64,000 nucleotides of DNA from Streptomyces sp. NRRL F-5123. Its GTDB lineage: Bacteria; Actinomycetota; Actinomycetes; Streptomycetales; Streptomycetaceae. Location of the stretch: the NCBI RefSeq assembly GCF_000721495.1, contig NZ_JOHY01000021.1:59438-123437 (forward strand), given 5' to 3'. Each line of letters starts with the position of its first letter. Position 1 is the first letter of the stretch. This document shows, piece by piece, positions 54,475 through 63,094 of the stretch. Made by a program: the position numbers and the translations under genes. Under the pieces are notes generated by a model. It was not told the origin of the DNA and made no database searches. It worked only from the letters and a program-made list of their open reading frames with translations.

Positions 54475-56424
54475 TCAGTTCCCCGTGAGGGGATGCAGCG
54501 TCAGGCCCGACTTCGTCGTCGCCGTCAAGGTCGCGCGGGCACCGCGGGTGGCGGGGGCGGCGAGGGCCGGGGCCGTCGCGCGGGCCTTGACGCCGCCGGA
54601 CGCGGTGATCGAGGTGACGTCACGGCTGCCCGCGGCCAGCAGATACCACTTGCCCGCGGGCGATTGCCACATCACGCCCGCCATGACGTTCCGCCCGAAG
54701 CTGCTGCAAGCACTTCCGTCGCTCTGCTGCCCGGCAAGCGTGCCGGGCGCCCCGGCGAGTGCGCTCGGCGGCACGAACTGGACGGTCGCACGGCCGGGCC
54801 CGCGCCATGTGTCGGCGCGGTCGCACGTCCAGAGGGCCTCACCCGCCTTCTCCGGGAGCGCGGTGCGCGCGAACTGCCAGTCGTTGACGGCACGTACGCC
54901 CTCGCCCCGCAGCTGTCCGAGCCGGCACGCGCTGTGCGCCCAGCTCACGAGGGCCGGCGTGCCGGTCGCCTCGCGCGGCGAACCGGCGGGCACCCCGGCC
55001 GCGGGCGGCGGCGTGAAGGTCAGGTGGACGGGGCTGAGGTCGCCGAGGTCGGTGAGCAGGAAGGCGTGCTGCTCGGCGACCTTCGTCGAGGAGCGCAGCT
55101 GGACCGCAGTCCACGCCGTACCGCACTGCCCGGCCGGCGCGCCCGCCCCGGGTGTGCGGACGGGCCCGGTCGTGCCGTCGGCGGCGAGGGCGAGCGGCGC
55201 GGCCTTCTGGCCGGGCTCGAGCAGGTCGCGGGTCTCGGCCTGGGCGACCCAGGGGGCGGTCAGGAAGCGGGTGTTGCCGTCGATCCGGTCTACGACGACT
55301 GCCGCCGAGGTCGTGATGTCGGCGTTCGGGACCTGCGCGAAGTCCAGCGCCGCGCCTCCGGTGCCGTTGCCGCCGCGGGCCTCGGCGTAGCGGACGATGC
55401 GCAGCCCGTCGTAGAAGAGGACGACCGTGGCCTTGTCCGCGTCCCCGGCGTAGAGGAGCTGCGGCGGGGACGCGGGGCCGGTGTGCTGGGTGCCGGGGGT
55501 CGCGGAGATCTGGACGGACCGGCCGGGGCTCGCCCACACCGCGAGGGCCCGGCGCAGCAGCGCGGTGTCGCCGGTGCGGCTGCCGCGCGCGGGCCACACG
55601 GTGAAGTCCAGCCGTCCGGTGGCCGTCCACGCGGTGGGGGCGACGCGTACCAGCGCGGCGGGGTCGAGCGCCTGCGCGGCGGCGCCCGACGCGGCGGCGG
55701 GAGGGCCGGCCGTGCCGGTGGGGGAAGGGGAGTTGCCGCCGGCGAAGGCGAGCAGGGCCACGCCGACGACGCCGGCCACGGCGATCGCCGCCCCGGCGCG
55801 AGCGCGCTGCCGCCGCCGCAGCAGGTCGGTGGGGCGCATCTGCACCGTGCAGGGGTCGAACTCGCCCGCGGCCAGCAGCGCCGCGTCACCGTCGAGCCCC
55901 GCGGCGGTACGGACCGCCCCGCGCGGGTCGGCGGCTCCCGCGGCGTCCAGGACGTCGCGGGCGGCGGGCTCGTCGAGCCCCTCGAAGCCCAGCAGCGCGT
56001 ACGCGGCCCGCGCGGGCGCGGGGAGCGCGGCGAGGGCGCGGTCCAGGGCGAGTTCGTCGCTGCCGCCGGCGCGCGGGTGCAGCCGCAGCCCGAACACGTA
56101 CGGCAGCGCCGCCCCGCCGACGGCCTCGCGGACCCGCCCGCCGGTGCCGTGCGCGAGCGCCCCGCCCAGCACCTCGCGGCGCAGCAGCTCGTACGCCTCG
56201 GTGCCGTTGCCCGCGACGGCGCCGGCGCGCAGTGCGCGCTGCACGATGCGGTGCGCGACGAGCACCCTGCGGTGCCGCGCGGTGCTCGCGGGCAGCGCGA
56301 GATACGCCAGCCGCACGAGCCGCGGGTAGTGCTCGACGAGTGCCGCCTCGGCCTCCGCCACCGCCCCTTGCGCGGCATGCTTCTTCGCGGGCGTTCCGGT
56401 CGGCTGCACGGGTCGGCTCTTCAC
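54475..56424 (-). CDS. Membrane protein with sigma-like cytoplasmic domain and secreted C-terminal domain
   Basis: 649 residues. Residues about 1-205 are cytoplasmic and helical, with features of an RNA-polymerase sigma/antisigma-like helical region (YPRLVRLAYLALPASTARHRRVLVAHRIVQRAL; ALAALPAPARAAYALLGFEGL, similar to the region-4-like helix of ECF factors, without a convincing DNA-contact motif). One membrane span follows (AGAAIAVAGVVGVALLAFAGG). The large extracytoplasmic part (about 250-649) is Ala/Thr/Gly-rich with beta-strand stretches and six Cys in the second half (GQCGTAWTAV, SACRLGQ, WTCDRADTW, SACSSFGRN), probably disulfide-linked. I recognise this only as a conserved Streptomyces hypothetical type. 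Confidence 0.75.
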   Translation of the reverse strand: MKSRPVQPTGTPAKKHAAQGAVAEAEAALVEHYPRLVRLAYLALPASTARHRRVLVAHRIVQRALRAGAVAGNGTEAYELLRREVLGGALAHGTGGRVREAVGGAALPYVFGLRLHPRAGGSDELALDRALAALPAPARAAYALLGFEGLDEPAARDVLDAAGAADPRGAVRTAAGLDGDAALLAAGEFDPCTVQMRPTDLLRRRQRARAGAAIAVAGVVGVALLAFAGGNSPSPTGTAGPPAAASGAAAQALDPAALVRVAPTAWTATGRLDFTVWPARGSRTGDTALLRRALAVWASPGRSVQISATPGTQHTGPASPPQLLYAGDADKATVVLFYDGLRIVRYAEARGGNGTGGAALDFAQVPNADITTSAAVVVDRIDGNTRFLTAPWVAQAETRDLLEPGQKAAPLALAADGTTGPVRTPGAGAPAGQCGTAWTAVQLRSSTKVAEQHAFLLTDLGDLSPVHLTFTPPPAAGVPAGSPREATGTPALVSWAHSACRLGQLRGEGVRAVNDWQFARTALPEKAGEALWTCDRADTWRGPGRATVQFVPPSALAGAPGTLAGQQSDGSACSSFGRNVMAGVMWQSPAGKWYLLAAGSRDVTSITASGGVKARATAPALAAPATRGARATLTATTKSGLTLHPLTGN

Positions 56425-56473
56425 GCCGCGTCAAACGAGCGACTGCGCCGTTGGTCACCCCGGATACGCCGAA

Positions 56474-56504
56474 GGGGCGACCGTCACGCGCTGACGGACG
56501 CCCC
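56474..56504 (-). terminator. Terminator-like hairpin after glnII
   Basis: GGGGCG-A-CCGTCA pairs with TGACGG-A-CGCCCC across a 5-base loop (12 base pairs with one A-A mismatch). It is 18 bp after the glnII stop. T residues are few, as is frequent for Streptomyces. Confidence 0.7.
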
Positions 56505-56522
56505 TCCGGGAAGGCTCGGGGC

Positions 56523-57542
56523 TCAGACCAGGTTGGCCTTCTCCAGCGCCGTGCAGCAGGTGTCGACGATGAGCCGGGTGACGACGTACGGGTCGACGTT
56601 CGCGTTCGGGCGGCGGTCCTCGATGTAGCCCTTCTGGTCCACCTCGACCTGCCACGGGATGCGCACCGACGCGCCGCGGTTGGAGACGCCGTAGCTGTAC
56701 TCGTTCCACGGGGCGGTCTCGTGCGCGCCGGTCAGCCGCGCCTCGACGCCCGCGCCGTAGTTCTTGATGTGCTCCAGCGGCTTGTCGTCGCGGCCGAGCG
56801 ACTCGGCGGCCTCGATGATGGCCGCGTAGTCCTCACGCATGGCCTTGGTGGAGAAGTTGGTGTGCGCGCCCGCGCCGTTCCAGTCGCCCTTGGCGGGCTT
56901 GGGGTCGAGGGTCGCGGAGATGCCGAAGTCCTCGGCGGTGCGGTAGAGCAGCCAGCGGGCGACCCACAGGTGGTCGGAGACCTCCAGCGGGCTCAGCGGG
57001 CCCACCTGGAACTCCCACTGGCCGGGCATGACCTCGGCGTTGATGCCGGAGACGCCGATGCCGGCGGTCAGGCAGTTCTCCAGGTGCTTCTCGACGACGG
57101 GCCGGCCGAAGATCTCGTCGGCGCCCACGCCGCAGTAGTAGCCGCCCTGCGGGGCGGGGAAGCCGTTCTCCGGGAAGCCGAGCGGGCGCGAGCCCTGGAA
57201 GAAGGTGTACTCCTGCTCGATGCCGAACAGCGACTCCTGGGCCGCGAACTTCTCGGCGACCTCGCGCAGCGCGGCGCGGGTGTTGGACTCGTGCGGGGTG
57301 CCGTCGATGTTGAAGACCTCGCACAGCACGAGGACGTCGTCGCCGCCGCGGATGGGGTCGGGGAAGGACGCGACCGGCTTGAGCACGCGGTCCGAGGCGT
57401 GGCCCTCGGCCTGGTTGGTGCTGGAGCCGTCGAAGCCCCAGATGGGCAGTTCCGCGCCGTCGGCCAGGATCCGCGTCTTGGAACGCAGCTTCGCGGTCGG
57501 CGTGGTGCCGTCTATCCAGATGTACTCAGCCTTGTAGGTCAC
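56523..57542 (-). CDS. glnII: Glutamine synthetase II
   Basis: 339 residues, ATG at 57542. It is the eukaryotic-like type II enzyme: YIWIDGTTPTAKLRSKTR at the N-terminus, WGFDGSSTNQAEGHASD near 35-51, FGIEQEYTFFQG near 110-121 (metal-binding Glu), PGQWEFQVGP near 168-177, DWNGAGAHTNFSTKAMR near 218-234 and RGASVRIPWQ near 288-297. It makes glutamine from glutamate and ammonium, and, unlike GlnA, is not regulated by the adenylyltransferase encoded at 37608. Heat-labile GlnII is normal in Streptomyces. A GlnR-like box lies upstream. Confidence 0.96.
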   Translation of the reverse strand: MTYKAEYIWIDGTTPTAKLRSKTRILADGAELPIWGFDGSSTNQAEGHASDRVLKPVASFPDPIRGGDDVLVLCEVFNIDGTPHESNTRAALREVAEKFAAQESLFGIEQEYTFFQGSRPLGFPENGFPAPQGGYYCGVGADEIFGRPVVEKHLENCLTAGIGVSGINAEVMPGQWEFQVGPLSPLEVSDHLWVARWLLYRTAEDFGISATLDPKPAKGDWNGAGAHTNFSTKAMREDYAAIIEAAESLGRDDKPLEHIKNYGAGVEARLTGAHETAPWNEYSYGVSNRGASVRIPWQVEVDQKGYIEDRRPNANVDPYVVTRLIVDTCCTALEKANLV

Positions 57543-57649
57543 GGTGACGCCATCCTTGTCGAACGTGGGCGCGGGGTGCGGCTGCCGAGCTGCGCTGATC
57601 GGACCGACCGCAGCGTCGCAAGGACGGTTTTCCCATCCATTGCCCTTGT

Positions 57650-57665
57650 GTTAACAGGATGTAAC
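57650..57665 (-). promoter_or_regulatory. GlnR-box-like element upstream of glnII
   Basis: On the - strand GTTAC-6-TTAAC, matching the first half-sites of the GlnR consensus (GTnAC-n6-GAAAC) except for the second half. It lies about 110-120 bp upstream of the glnII start. Streptomyces glnII is known to be a GlnR target. Confidence 0.5.
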
Positions 57666-57741
57666 CGAGACGACGGATGCTCCCGTCCTGCGACGTGAGA
57701 CACCCGTGTGCCGCAGGAGCCGGCGGGAATAGGGTCCGAGC

Positions 57742-58116
57742 ATGCCGCATACCACCGTGGAATACTCCGGAACGCTCGCCGACGCCCTGGACAAACCGGG
57801 CTTCGGCAAGGCCCTGCACGAGGTGCTGGTCACCGTCGCGGGCGGTCGCGCGGGCGGGTGCAAGACCCGTTTCGTACGCCATGACGATCTGTGGATCGCG
57901 GAGGGCGAGCCGCACCACGCGATGATCCACGTCGAGGTCGCGCTGCTGTCCGGCCGCACACCCGAGACCAAGCGCGCGCTCACCGAGGCGGTGCTCGCGG
58001 CGCTGCGCGCGCACACCGCGCCCACCCCGCAGTACGCGGTCCAGTTCTCCGTCGACCTGCGCGACCTCGACCGCGACGCGTACGCCCGGTACGAAGAGCC
58101 GCGGACCGCGTCGTGA
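57742..58116 (+). CDS. 5-carboxymethyl-2-hydroxymuconate delta-isomerase-like protein
   Basis: 124 residues, ATG preceded by TCCGAGC. The tautomerase-superfamily fold of the CHMI type is visible: MPHTTVEYSG with the catalytic N-terminal Pro2, VLVTVAGGRAGGCKTRFVRH, and HAMIHVEVALLSGRTPETKRALTEAVLAAL. CHMI isomerises a muconate intermediate of homoprotocatechuate (aromatic) catabolism. No other genes of that pathway are here; the ORF overlaps the Gfo/Idh-type oxidoreductase by GTGA, a pairing seen in other Streptomyces genomes, so the true substrate may differ. Confidence 0.85.
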   Translation: MPHTTVEYSGTLADALDKPGFGKALHEVLVTVAGGRAGGCKTRFVRHDDLWIAEGEPHHAMIHVEVALLSGRTPETKRALTEAVLAALRAHTAPTPQYAVQFSVDLRDLDRDAYARYEEPRTAS

Positions 58117-59006
58117 GCACCGCGCCCGCGCTGCGGGTCGGGCTGTTCGGCACCGGGCCGTGGGCCCGCACCATGCACGGGCCCGCGCTCGCCGCGCACC
58201 CCGGGGTGGAGCTCTCCGGCGTGTGGGGACGCAGGCCAGAGGCGGCCGCCGAGACCGCCGCGGCCCTCGGGACCCGCCCCTACGCGGACGCCGACGCGCT
58301 CATCGCCGACGTCGACGCGGTGGCCGTCGCCCTGCCGCCCGCCGTCCAGGCGCCGCTCGCCGCCCGCGCCGCCCGCGCCGGGCGGCACCTGCTGCTGGAC
58401 AAGCCGCTCGCCGCGACCGTCGAGGCCGCCCGCGACGTCGTCGCCGCGGTCGAGGAGGGCGGGGTGCGCTCGGTGGTCTTCTTCACCGTCCGCTTCGACC
58501 CCGCCGGCGCCGCGTGGATCGCCGAGCAGGCCGCGGCCGGCGGCTGGTACACCGGCCGCGCCGACTGGTACGGGGCCGTCTTCGGCGACGGCGCGAGCCC
58601 CTTCGCCGACTCGCCCTGGCGCCGCGACAAGGGCGGGCTCTGGGACGTCGGGCCGCACGCGCTGTCGGTGCTGCTGCCGGTGCTCGGCGACGTCGCCGAC
58701 CTCGCCGACGTGGCCGCCTTCCGCGGGCCCGGCGACCTCGTTCACCTGACGCTGCGTCACGCCGGGGGCGCCTCCAGCACGGCCGCGCTGACCCTCACCG
58801 CGCCGCCGGCCGGCGCGGGCGTCGCGTGCGAACTCCGCGGCACGCACGGCGTTGCCACCTACCCCGGCGCCGCCGGGATCGCCGGCGAGGAGGCCTACAC
58901 GCGGGCCGTCGACGCGCTCCTCGCCCCCGAACCGCACGCGTGCGACGCCCGGTTCGGGCTGCGCGTCACCGAGATCCTCGCGGCGGCGGAGGCGGCGCTC
59001 GGCTGA
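58113..59006 (+). CDS. Gfo/Idh/MocA-family oxidoreductase
   Basis: 297 residues from a GTG overlapping the previous stop. N-terminal Rossmann fold: LRVGLFGTGPWARTMHGPAL at residues 7-26, then SGVWGRRPEAAAETAAALG, and VDAVAVALPPAVQAPLAARAARAGRHLLLDKPLA near residues 67-97 with the catalytic-type Lys in DKPL. The C-terminal half holds the substrate-binding domain (KGGLWDVGPHALSVLLPVLG near residue 174). NAD(P)-dependent sugar or cyclitol oxidoreduction is the usual activity; the substrate cannot be inferred. Confidence 0.9.
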   Translation: MSTAPALRVGLFGTGPWARTMHGPALAAHPGVELSGVWGRRPEAAAETAAALGTRPYADADALIADVDAVAVALPPAVQAPLAARAARAGRHLLLDKPLAATVEAARDVVAAVEEGGVRSVVFFTVRFDPAGAAWIAEQAAAGGWYTGRADWYGAVFGDGASPFADSPWRRDKGGLWDVGPHALSVLLPVLGDVADLADVAAFRGPGDLVHLTLRHAGGASSTAALTLTAPPAGAGVACELRGTHGVATYPGAAGIAGEEAYTRAVDALLAPEPHACDARFGLRVTEILAAAEAALG

Positions 59007-59095
59007 GCGTCGCGCGGCGGCCGGACGATTGATCCTTTTCGCCCGGCCGCCGAAAGGCCTTCCCGCACCCGGTGACCGTGTCTACGGTGGGACGC

Positions 59096-59452
59096 ATGAG
59101 CGTTCCGGACTGGTGGTCGATCGAGGTCATGGACATCGGGAACGGCGCGGTGCACACCGCGTCCGGCTGGCGTGGCGCCTACGCGCAGGTGCTCGCCGAA
59201 TCACTCGTCACCAACGGCGCGAGCACCTGGCGGTGGTCGGAGCACACATGGGGCGTCGCCCTGGAGGTCGCCTTCGCCGCGGAGGCGGACTGGGAGCGGT
59301 GGCATTCCCTGCCGGGCACGCGGGCGGCGCTGGACGCGGTGCCGGACCCCGTCCGCGGCCTCCTCGTCCACCGCGGCCCCGCCGGCTCCGCGGGCGCCCC
59401 CGCGAAGCGCTCCCCGCGGGTCCCGCCGTACTCGGCCGCCATGTCCCTCTGA
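59096..59452 (+). CDS. Conserved hypothetical protein
   Basis: 118 residues. Start taken at the ATG at 59096 (GGTGGGA upstream); a GTG at 59072 would add eight residues. Segments such as VPDWWSIEVMDIGNGAV, SGWRGAYAQVLAESLVTNGA, and AEADWERWHSLPGTRAALDAVPDPVRGLLVHRGP are seen in similar Streptomyces proteins of unknown function. No motif or membrane segment is visible. The C-terminal 20 residues are Pro/Arg-rich. Confidence 0.75.
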   Translation: MSVPDWWSIEVMDIGNGAVHTASGWRGAYAQVLAESLVTNGASTWRWSEHTWGVALEVAFAAEADWERWHSLPGTRAALDAVPDPVRGLLVHRGPAGSAGAPAKRSPRVPPYSAAMSL

Positions 59453-59511
59453 GTCCGCCCCTTCACGCTCCGGGCCGCCTCCCGCGGCGGGCGCCGCGCT
59501 CTTCCCCCCGC

Positions 59512-59679
59512 CGCGTTGCCGCGCAGGCGGTGCCGGCCGCGGTCGCGGACGGCGCCCTCCGGGCCGGCGCCGAGGCGGGCCTGCCGCTGCACCGCTTCGC
59601 GCTGGAGCGCACCGCCGACGCGTACGACGCGGTGGAGGGCAACGCGGTGGGGAAGGTGCTGGTCGGCGTCGCGTCCTGA
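59512..59679 (+). pseudogene. C-terminal remnant of a quinone-oxidoreductase/MDR gene
   Basis: Fifty-five codons ending at the stop at 59679 read like the tail of a zinc-independent medium-chain dehydrogenase: AVADGALRAGAEAGLPLHRF, then ALERTADAYDAVEGNAVGKV and LVGVAS, matching the usual L-x-x-A-x-x-A-H-x-x-(V/L)-E-x-G-x-x-GK(V/I)L ending. The rest of the ~320-residue enzyme is missing; upstream sequence encodes the conserved hypothetical gene in another frame. Confidence 0.7.
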
Positions 59680-59698
59680 CCGGCGCGGGCGGCGGCCG

Positions 59699-60748
59699 TC
59701 AGGACAGCAGGGCCTTGGCGGCGGCCTCCGCGGCGGCCTCGACCTTGTCGATGCCGGAGTTCTCGGACTTGTTGCCGTTCGAGAGGACGGCCACCAGCAG
59801 GGTGTGGCCGTGGTACTGGACCTTGCCGATGCTGTTGATGTCCCACAGGCCGGTCTGGGTGCGCTGGAGCCAGCCGTTCTTGAGGGCGAAGCCGGAGCCG
59901 TCCTCGTCGGCGGCGGAGACGCCCCACTGCTGGCCCTTGGTGACGGTGCCCATCAGGCCCGTCATGTAGGAGCGGGAGGCCGCGGACAGCGGCGAGTCGT
60001 CCCCGTCGAAGACCACGTGGAGCAGCTTCATCTGGTCGGCGGGCGTGGTCTGGGTGAGCCCCCACAGGTCGCCCGCGCCGCCCGAGGTGTGCTTGAGGCC
60101 GAAGGTCCTGTTCGCGGAGTCCAGTCCGGACTTGCCGCCGACGGCGTGCCACAGCGCGGTGGCGGCGTTGTTGTCGCTCTGCCGGATCATGACCGTCGCC
60201 TCGGACTTCTCGGTCGACGTCAGCGTGGTGCCGGCCTTCTGGTGCCGCAGCAGCAGCGAGGCGAGGATGTCGACCTTGACGATGCTGGCGGTGTCGTACG
60301 TCGTCGAGCCGTCCTCGTAGCTGGCCGCGAGGTCGCCGTCGAGCTCGCTGACGGTGACCGACAGCCGGCCCTTTCGCTGGCCCGACAGTGTCTTGATCGC
60401 CGAGCTGAGGTCCTTGGCCGCCTGGGCCGACGTCTTCGCGCTCGGCGTCGTGGGCGCCGCGGTGGTCGTCGTCGGCGCGGGCGGCGTGGTGGACGCCGGG
60501 GCGCTGCTCGGGGCCGTGGTGGCGGGGGAGGCCGTCGTGGTGGCGGCGGGCGGCTTCGCGTCGGAGGCGTCGTCCTTCGAGGACGGGGACCGGTTGACGA
60601 CGGCCAGCGTGACCAGTCCGATCGTGGCGAGGACTGCCGCCGAGACCACCATCGGGCGCTTCCACCAACGCGGCTTGGGCCTCCTCCGGTGGGATCGGGA
60701 CCGCGCTCCGGCGCGCCCGCCGCCCGGCGGTTGTGGTGCATGCGTCAT
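59699..60748 (-). CDS. Class A beta-lactamase-like serine hydrolase (membrane-anchored)
   Basis: 349 residues. A basic N-terminus (RSRSHRRRPKPRWWKR) and one membrane span (PMVVSAAVLATIGLVTLAVV, about 32-51) are followed by a Thr/Ala/Pro-rich linker to about residue 108. The catalytic domain has Ser155-x-x-Lys158 in DTASIVKVDIL, the SDN triad at 191-193 and a KNG (KTG-like) segment near the C-terminus, in line with a penicillin-recognising serine hydrolase. The active-site pattern supports cell-wall or beta-lactam-related hydrolysis, but true lactamase activity is not shown. It is convergent with the pseudogene at 59512. Confidence 0.85.
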   Translation of the reverse strand: MTHAPQPPGGGRAGARSRSHRRRPKPRWWKRPMVVSAAVLATIGLVTLAVVNRSPSSKDDASDAKPPAATTTASPATTAPSSAPASTTPPAPTTTTAAPTTPSAKTSAQAAKDLSSAIKTLSGQRKGRLSVTVSELDGDLAASYEDGSTTYDTASIVKVDILASLLLRHQKAGTTLTSTEKSEATVMIRQSDNNAATALWHAVGGKSGLDSANRTFGLKHTSGGAGDLWGLTQTTPADQMKLLHVVFDGDDSPLSAASRSYMTGLMGTVTKGQQWGVSAADEDGSGFALKNGWLQRTQTGLWDINSIGKVQYHGHTLLVAVLSNGNKSENSGIDKVEAAAEAAAKALLS

Positions 60749-61015
60749 GAACCACGACCGTAGGAGCGGAATATTTCATTCTCCTAAGATTTTCGTACCA
60801 ACTTGGCTGAGGGGAGTGTCAACCGCAGGTCAGGCCGTCAAGAGCACGTGACCGCTTCTTGCGTGACTTCTGTCAATTATTTCGCCTGATGCGCGATCTA
60901 TTGCGGAGGTGTAACCCCGTCGTTACGATCCCCCGGACCACGGACTCCCGGTCCGCCGCCGACGCTCGATCGGCCGTGCGGCACGGGAGTTGCCAGCCGA
61001 TCGGAGGGACCGGAC

Positions 61016-62995
61016 ATGGGTGTCACACGCCGGACGGTGTTACAGGCCGCACTTGCGGTCAGCGCAACCGGAGCGGTCGGAATCGGCGAGTCGGCCCTCG
61101 CCGCAAGCGCCTCCGCGGCCAGTTCTGCAGGCGATGTTGTGGGCAAGATCACGGTGGGCTACCAGGGATGGTTTGCGTGCATCGGTGACGGTTCGCCCAT
61201 TAACAGCTGGTGGCACTGGAGTCAGAACGGCGGGCAGGCCCCGTCGCCGTCCAACACCACGATCGTGGCCTGGCCGGACGTCCGGGAGTACAGCAGGACG
61301 TACCGGACCGGCTACGCGGCGCTCGGGAACGGGCAGCCCGCCACGCTCTTCTCGTCGTACGACCAGCAGACGGTCGACACGCAGTTCCTGTGGATGCAGC
61401 AGAACAACATCGACACCGCCGCGCTCCAGCGTTTCAACCCCACCGGCGGCGAGGGGCCGAACCGGGACGCGATGGCCGGCAAGGTGCGCAGCGCCGCCGA
61501 GTCGCACGGCCGGAAGTTCTACATCATGTACGACGTCAGCGACTGGACGACCATGCAGTCGGACATCAAGGCCGACTGGACGAACAAGATGAAGGCGCAC
61601 ACCGCCTCACCGGCCTACGCCGTGCAGAACGGCAAGCCGGTGGTGTGCGTCTGGGGCTTCGGCTTCGCCGACAACCAGCGCCCCTTCGCGCCCGAACCGT
61701 GCCTGGACGTCGTCAACTGGTTCAAGGCGCAGGGCTGCTACGTCATCGGCGGCGTGCCGACCTGGTGGCGTACCGGCGACCGGGACTCGCGGCCGGGCTT
61801 CTCCGACGTCTACCACGCCTTCGACATGCTCAGCCCGTGGATGGTCGGCCGGATCGGCAACGCCGCGGACGCCGACAACTTCTACAACGTCGCCACCGTC
61901 CCCGACCTGGCCGAGTGCGCCGCGCACGGCATCGACTACCAGCCGTGCGTGCTGCCCGGCTCGGTCACCGGACGGCAGCGCGCGCACGGCGACTTCATGT
62001 GGCGGCAGTTCTACAACATGTGCCGCGCCGGCGTGCAGGGCATCTACATCTCGATGTTCGACGAGTACAACGAAGGCAACCAGATCGCCAAGACCGCCGA
62101 GTCCCAGGCCTTCGTCCCCGCCAACTCCGGCTTCCTCGCCCTCGACGAGGACGGCACCGCCTGCTCCTCCGACTACTACCTGCGCCTGACCGGCGACGGC
62201 GGCCGCATGCTCAAAGGCCAGATCCCCCTCACCCCCACCCGCCCCACCCAACCCACGACCGGCGGGGGCGGCGATGACACCACGGCGCCCACCGCGCCCG
62301 GCTCCCTGCACGCCACCGGGCACACCGACACCACCGTGTCGCTCGCCTGGACCGCGTCCACCGACAACACCGGCGTCACCGGTTACCAGGTACGGCGGGT
62401 CAGCGGCGGCACGGCCACCCCGGCAGGCAGCACCACCGGCACGTCCTTCACCGTCACCGGACTCGCCGCCGCCACCGCCTACACCTTCGACGTCGTCGCC
62501 TCCGACGCGGCCGGCAACACCTCGGCCGGCTCCAGCCAGGTCTCCGTCACCACCGACGCGCCCTCGGGCACCACCGACCTGGCGCGCGGCAAGCCCACCG
62601 CCGAGAGCAGCCACACCCAGACCTACGGCTCGGGCAACGCCGTCGACGGCGACCGGAACACCTACTGGGAGAGCGCCAACAACGCCTTCCCCCAGTGGCT
62701 GCAGGTGGACCTCGGCAGCGCCCTCCCCGTCAAGCGCGTCGTGGTCGACCTCCCGCCGGCGACCGCCTGGGCCACCCGCACCCAGACGATCGCCGTGCAG
62801 GGCAGCACGGACGGGAACGCCAACCCCGGCACGCTGCTCGCCGCGACCGCCGTCACCTTCGACCCGGCGACCGGTAACACCGCAACGCTCACCCTGCCGA
62901 GCGCGATCACCACCCGCTACGTCCGGCTGGTCTTCACGGCCAACACCGGCTGGCCCGCGGGCCAGGCCTCCGGTCTGCACGTCTACGGGGCCTGA
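61016..62995 (+). CDS. Secreted GH71/99-like glycosidase with FN3 and F5/8C modules
   Basis: 659 residues, ATG with CGGAGGGAC upstream. A Tat-type signal peptide is likely (TRRTVLQAALAVSATGAVG). Residues about 42-410 match the GH71/99-like glycosidase fold: GKITVGYQGWFACIGDG, WWHWSQNGG, DTQFLWMQQNNIDTAALQRF, GVPTWWRTGDRDSRPGF, GIYISMFDEYNEGNQIAK. These act on mannan- or glucan-type or other bacterial/fungal glycans. A FN3 module spans about 424-515 (PGSLHATGHTDTTVSLAWTAS) and an F5/8 type C (CBM32-like) module about 525-655 (GNAVDGDRNTYWESANNAFPQWLQVDLG). The modules should bind polysaccharide outside the cell. Confidence 0.88.
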   Translation: MGVTRRTVLQAALAVSATGAVGIGESALAASASAASSAGDVVGKITVGYQGWFACIGDGSPINSWWHWSQNGGQAPSPSNTTIVAWPDVREYSRTYRTGYAALGNGQPATLFSSYDQQTVDTQFLWMQQNNIDTAALQRFNPTGGEGPNRDAMAGKVRSAAESHGRKFYIMYDVSDWTTMQSDIKADWTNKMKAHTASPAYAVQNGKPVVCVWGFGFADNQRPFAPEPCLDVVNWFKAQGCYVIGGVPTWWRTGDRDSRPGFSDVYHAFDMLSPWMVGRIGNAADADNFYNVATVPDLAECAAHGIDYQPCVLPGSVTGRQRAHGDFMWRQFYNMCRAGVQGIYISMFDEYNEGNQIAKTAESQAFVPANSGFLALDEDGTACSSDYYLRLTGDGGRMLKGQIPLTPTRPTQPTTGGGGDDTTAPTAPGSLHATGHTDTTVSLAWTASTDNTGVTGYQVRRVSGGTATPAGSTTGTSFTVTGLAAATAYTFDVVASDAAGNTSAGSSQVSVTTDAPSGTTDLARGKPTAESSHTQTYGSGNAVDGDRNTYWESANNAFPQWLQVDLGSALPVKRVVVDLPPATAWATRTQTIAVQGSTDGNANPGTLLAATAVTFDPATGNTATLTLPSAITTRYVRLVFTANTGWPAGQASGLHVYGA

Positions 62996-63094
62996 CAGCC
63001 CGCGCCGCGCCGCCCACGAGACCGCGGCGGCGGTCCGGCCATGACGCCATCCCCTGGCCGCACCGCCGCCGCTTCCACTCCTCCCGCGCCGCGC

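Noticed and set aside
58852..59679. Single gene covering 58852-59679
   Set aside because: Only the last 55 codons look like a protein family; the earlier part lies opposite or across two better-supported genes.
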